Shown: piece after piece, positions 61,182 through 64,000 of the stretch
Numbering within the stretch: the stretch's first letter is position 1
Layout: every line of letters starts with the position of its first letter
Assembly: GCF_036492635.1 (NCBI RefSeq)
Contig: NZ_AP025305.1
Span: 3,162,001-3,226,000 of the forward strand
Direction: 5' to 3'
DNA length: 64,000 bases
From: Aureibacter tunicatorum
Lineage (GTDB): Bacteria; Bacteroidota; Bacteroidia; Cytophagales; Cyclobacteriaceae
Notes under the pieces: generated by a model
The model's database searches: none
The model's input: only the letters and a program-made list of their open reading frames with translations
What the model was told of the DNA's origin: nothing
Made by a program: the position numbers and the translations under genes

Positions 61182-61850
61182 ATGTTTAAAACATTAAAAA
61201 ATTCCATCTTCTTAATCATTGTATTCTGCTTTATCGGCTTGACAGCTTTTGCCAACAAAAAAGTGAAAGGAAGCGGAAATGTGATCAGCGAAACCCGAGA
61301 GATTTCATCATTTTCAGGGGTCAAAGCGTCCGGTATGTTTGAAATCTTTTACACACAAAATGATGATGTTTCTTTGGAAGTTAAAAGCGATGACAATTTG
61401 CTTCAGTACATAAAAACGGAGGTTAAAAATGGCACATTAATCATAAAATTTGAAAAGGACATCAGCTTAAAAAAGTCGACTAAAATGGACATTTATATTT
61501 CCTCGCCTGAGATGAACAGTATCACTCAAGAAGGAATCTGCAAATTCACTTGTCAAAATAACTTGAAAGCGGATGAGCTGAAAGTTGTCAATGAAGGCAT
61601 GGGAAAAATAAAGCTCGTTGGCGATGCCCAATCATTAATCATTAACAATGAGGGCATGGGTAATATCGAGGCAAGCGAATTAAAGTCAATGAATGTCAAT
61701 ATCAAAAATGAAGGCATGGGAAAAATCGTAGTGAATGCGACTAATGAGCTTAATGTCAATAACGAAGGCATGGGCAAGGTTAGATACATAAGCGAACCAA
61801 GCCAAATAAGCGTGCAAAACGAAGGCATGGGTTCTGTTAGAAAAAAATAA
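61182..61850 (+). CDS. GIN-domain (DUF2807) putative auto-transporter-type protein
   Basis: 222 residues. Signal peptide 1-24 (GLTAFANK). The start GSGNVISETREISSFSGVKA is the hallmark of DUF2807 'head GIN' proteins, right-handed beta-helices found in the envelope of Bacteroidota. Five repeats of NEGMG at spacings of 19, 20, 18 and 19 residues (beginning with codons at 61590, 61647, 61707, 61761 and 61818) mark successive turns; a weaker first turn reads QEGICKF. The regularity implies a solenoid with stacked Asn and Met. No anchor follows the last repeat. A hairpin follows the stop. Confidence 0.85.
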   Translation: MFKTLKNSIFLIIVFCFIGLTAFANKKVKGSGNVISETREISSFSGVKASGMFEIFYTQNDDVSLEVKSDDNLLQYIKTEVKNGTLIIKFEKDISLKKSTKMDIYISSPEMNSITQEGICKFTCQNNLKADELKVVNEGMGKIKLVGDAQSLIINNEGMGNIEASELKSMNVNIKNEGMGKIVVNATNELNVNNEGMGKVRYISEPSQISVQNEGMGSVRKK

Positions 61851-61861
61851 TTAATATCAAG

Positions 61862-61898
61862 TATCCAAGCTGTATCAGTCATGATTATAGCTTGGATA
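61862..61898 (+). terminator. Stem-loop after the GIN-domain gene
   Basis: TATCCAAGCT and AGCTTGGATA form a perfect 10-base stem with a 17-base loop, 11 bases after the stop. The downstream T content is low, so termination strength is uncertain. Confidence 0.5.
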
Positions 61899-61927
61899 TT
61901 ATAAATCAAGCACTGAATAAATACTCC

Positions 61928-62566
61928 ATGTTCTACACTGACGACACTATCCAAACCTCATTCACAACAGAAGAAATATTAGCGGCTATTTTTTTATTTC
62001 TTGCAGCTACTGCATTTTTTCTATACAGAATTCGCTCAATTAGAAATCAATCAGGAAAATCATTCAATACTAATTTCCTGAAATTTTTTATACCTCCTTT
62101 TATTTTTGCGGTAGGGGCAATCTTTTACGAATCGGAAATTCTAAACTTTTTCTCCGGCCAATCAGACAATCAGACTAATCAAACAAGCTCAAGACCGGCT
62201 AGCATGGACAGCAATATCGTTATTAGCGAAATCTCCGGTAATAACTTATATCATTGGAATGGTAAATCATTAAAAACCCCATCGGGAAAGCCCATCATCA
62301 CATACACTAATCACGAATACCAAACACCATCAGGGAAAACATTGCTTAAATGGGAAAACGACTGCATTGTCACGCCATCAGGGAAAAAGTTATTTGAGCA
62401 TAAAGCCGGAAAAATATCACAAATCAACGGCCCAAGCTTATTCAAAATTGAAATGGATAAAGTATCAAAGATATCCGGAAATAACATCCTTTCGATTAAC
62501 AAACCTTACGAAATTCCCAGAGAGGTTGTCATATTCGCGACTTTGCATTATTTAAATCAACTCTGA
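61928..62566 (+). CDS. Membrane protein with TPSGK repeats
   Basis: 212 residues from the ATG at 61928; the frame continues upstream to a TTG at 61892. Two membrane helices (about 15-35 and 55-72) are followed by a soluble part with three short repeats: KTPSGKPIITY, QTPSGKTLLKW and VTPSGKKLFEH, each about 20 residues apart, then a diverging SGNNILSI unit. The pattern suggests a small beta-solenoid or beta-meander outside the membrane. No family is recognised. The adjacent GIN-domain gene is also a short-repeat protein and may function with it. Confidence 0.6.
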   Translation: MFYTDDTIQTSFTTEEILAAIFLFLAATAFFLYRIRSIRNQSGKSFNTNFLKFFIPPFIFAVGAIFYESEILNFFSGQSDNQTNQTSSRPASMDSNIVISEISGNNLYHWNGKSLKTPSGKPIITYTNHEYQTPSGKTLLKWENDCIVTPSGKKLFEHKAGKISQINGPSLFKIEMDKVSKISGNNILSINKPYEIPREVVIFATLHYLNQL

Positions 62567-62575
62567 TTATTATTG

Positions 62576-62605
62576 AAAAAAATAGGCGTCAGCTATGCCG
62601 ACGCC
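62576..62605 (-). terminator. Terminator of the gene at 62635-63909
   Basis: On the minus strand the hairpin GGCGTC/GACGCC (62585-62605) is followed by a T-run (TATTTTTTT). It lies 30 bases after the stop at 62635 and may also serve the converging gene that ends at 62566. Confidence 0.75.
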
Positions 62606-62634
62606 ATCATTTATATTTCAATAAAAAATCTATC

Positions 62635-63909
62635 TTAATTTTTCGGATGAGCTATCACAGGGCAATTAATAATCGCATTGCTAGCATTTAACCCTGCAAC
62701 ATATGAGTTAACTGGACCTGCATCAGGTGTAAAGCTTACTACCCAACCTTTGTCTACCAAGGATTTCAAATCTTGGAAACTCGTAATTCGTCTTTGATAT
62801 CCTTTTTCAATCGCCTCATCAGTCCATTTACTGATATGAGCGTCCCACAAAGGACTGTAGTTGTTGTTTTTTTCCAGCTCATTTTGAGGCTCAATAGGAA
62901 ATACATTTATAGGATCCAAAGGAGCCAAGCTTCCTGAGCCATTTTGATCGCTTAGAATAGCCGAGCTAAGTCCTTGGCGATTATCACTTTGAAGGTCATC
63001 TATCCCATTTCCCACAGGCGAAAACCCTAATAAAGCCGACTCTTCATCCAAAGTTGATTGACCAAATTGAGGTATCTTTCCTAATTTTGGAGCATAAATA
63101 CCTAATTCAATAGTCGCGGGCACTTGGTCATACGCATCTGTCACAAGGTGATAATAATACGCTCGTCCTCCTTGAAAACCATCCAAAATCTGCAAAGTCA
63201 CCCACATTTCGTCTAGATCCAACGAACGTTCCCCTTCAGGAATTCGATCATGCAATCCCGTAACATTCTTAACTGGCGTCGCATTCAAAACCAAGTTGCT
63301 AGGCAAAACCACTATCGGCGAGTAATTTTCATCTCCAACAGCTCCTGGCTGAGCTACAGAAGGTGGAAATGCAAACTCTCCCGTCCCCGGCTCTATTCTC
63401 CTTACTGGAGAAAAATCCACCGAGCCTTCGAAAACCATATACCCGTCTCCATTCACAGTGGCTTTTTGAACGCCTTCGCTGCCTCTCGCGTATTTTAACT
63501 TCGGAGAATAATTAACTCCCAGCTTTTTAGCCATTTTAAAATCCGAGGCTTCAGTAATAATGTAATACACTTTTTCTCCATTGCCATCAATACCTCTAAG
63601 CATAGGCAATACAACCACAGGGGCGCTATGATTTAAATTTATTGTCAATGCATTTTGCATAAACACATTTTGCTCTTCAGTAAACTTGGTAGGCAACTCA
63701 GCATCATGGTATTTTCTATCCGCATCCTTTTCGTACGTTTCCATAAGAAAGTCAACCTCATTTCTCGCTAGGCTATAATCCAACTTATCATCCAAGGATG
63801 CGTAGTCTTTGCCATCTGGCGAGGGATTGTTATCATCATTCGAACAACCGGCCAAGCCCACACCTAAAACCAGCAAGCTCAAAATCAATCCTTTATAAAT
63901 ATTTTTCAT
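62635..63909 (-). CDS. Lipoprotein of the DUF7482-like type
   Basis: 424 residues. Lipoprotein signal with Cys22 (LAGCSND). The body contains SAPVVVLPMLRGIDGNGEKV, then YYIITEASDFKMAKKLGVNY and SPKLKYARG, later WVTLQILDGFQGGRAYYYHL. The sequence 'GxxVYYIxTxASD...A..LGVNxxPKL' is that of a widespread Bacteroidota and Actinobacteria lipoprotein family, which may be called DUF7482-like. Two related halves are suggested by repeated VVLP segments. It is exported to the envelope with no known function. Transcription starts at the window's right end, in 63910-64000, where no motif is evident. Confidence 0.65.
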   Translation of the reverse strand: MKNIYKGLILSLLVLGVGLAGCSNDDNNPSPDGKDYASLDDKLDYSLARNEVDFLMETYEKDADRKYHDAELPTKFTEEQNVFMQNALTINLNHSAPVVVLPMLRGIDGNGEKVYYIITEASDFKMAKKLGVNYSPKLKYARGSEGVQKATVNGDGYMVFEGSVDFSPVRRIEPGTGEFAFPPSVAQPGAVGDENYSPIVVLPSNLVLNATPVKNVTGLHDRIPEGERSLDLDEMWVTLQILDGFQGGRAYYYHLVTDAYDQVPATIELGIYAPKLGKIPQFGQSTLDEESALLGFSPVGNGIDDLQSDNRQGLSSAILSDQNGSGSLAPLDPINVFPIEPQNELEKNNNYSPLWDAHISKWTDEAIEKGYQRRITSFQDLKSLVDKGWVVSFTPDAGPVNSYVAGLNASNAIINCPVIAHPKN

Positions 63910-64000
63910 AACAATATCATTTGATTCATTATTAAAAAAAATAAGCCTTCATTATGTTCAAATTCTTTAAGAAAATATTGCGATTAAAATCAAAACGGGT

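Overview
The window looks like chromosomal DNA from a free-living member of the Bacteroidota, most likely the Cytophagales (the order is an inference). The evidence is two proteins ending in type IX secretion sorting domains, many lipoproteins with a Cys shortly after an N-terminal hydrophobic stretch, TAnnTTTG-type promoter boxes, exosortase K with its MSEP-CTERM partner, a SusA-like amylase and low GC. I see no rRNA, tRNA, CRISPR array, insertion sequence or prophage.

Layout. 1-1.9 kb: end of a secreted isochorismatase-like hydrolase, a pirin and a MarR regulator that share a putative operator. 2.0-6.1 kb: a four-gene Mn/Zn/Fe ABC importer whose two permeases both carry winged-helix-like tails. 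7.0-11.5 kb: exosortase K, its single dedicated MSEP-CTERM target and an M50 membrane protease. 11.7-17.4 kb: small secreted proteins, an SF1 helicase with a nuclease-like tail, and a fusion of a lipoyl domain to a phage tail-collar domain. 17.6-34.3 kb: an accessory stretch with a repeat-rich DUF1566 protein, a T9SS cargo, three netrin-like secreted paralogues, orphan immunity-type genes (barstar, DUF4303), a duplicated 96-bp palindromic repeat, an amidohydrolase, a serine hydrolase, an AraC regulator, an RNase Z-like protein and CsaA. 34.3-40.1 kb: a MuiA-like protein with an inserted SusC-type N-terminal module, a GH13 amylase, DoxX and an iron alcohol dehydrogenase. 40.4-43.1 kb: two convergent unknown proteins that share an N-terminal SPIQC motif.

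43.4-48.4 kb holds the prkA-yeaH-spoVR stress operon, better known from Proteobacteria. Divergent from it, 48.9-53.3 kb is a compact three-gene biosynthetic operon: an aminotransferase fused to a ThDP enzyme, an SRPBCC protein and a ketosynthase III lacking the catalytic His. It is the best candidate here for an undescribed pathway. 53.4-56.0 kb is a T9SS-exported C10 cysteine protease. 56.3-60.7 kb has a Ca/Na antiporter and a thymidine-salvage-like operon (P-loop kinase, diverged thymidine phosphorylase, thymidylate kinase, GNAT). 61.2-63.9 kb has a GIN-domain beta-helix protein, a repeat membrane protein and a lipoprotein.

All functional calls come from reading motifs by eye. No database search was run.
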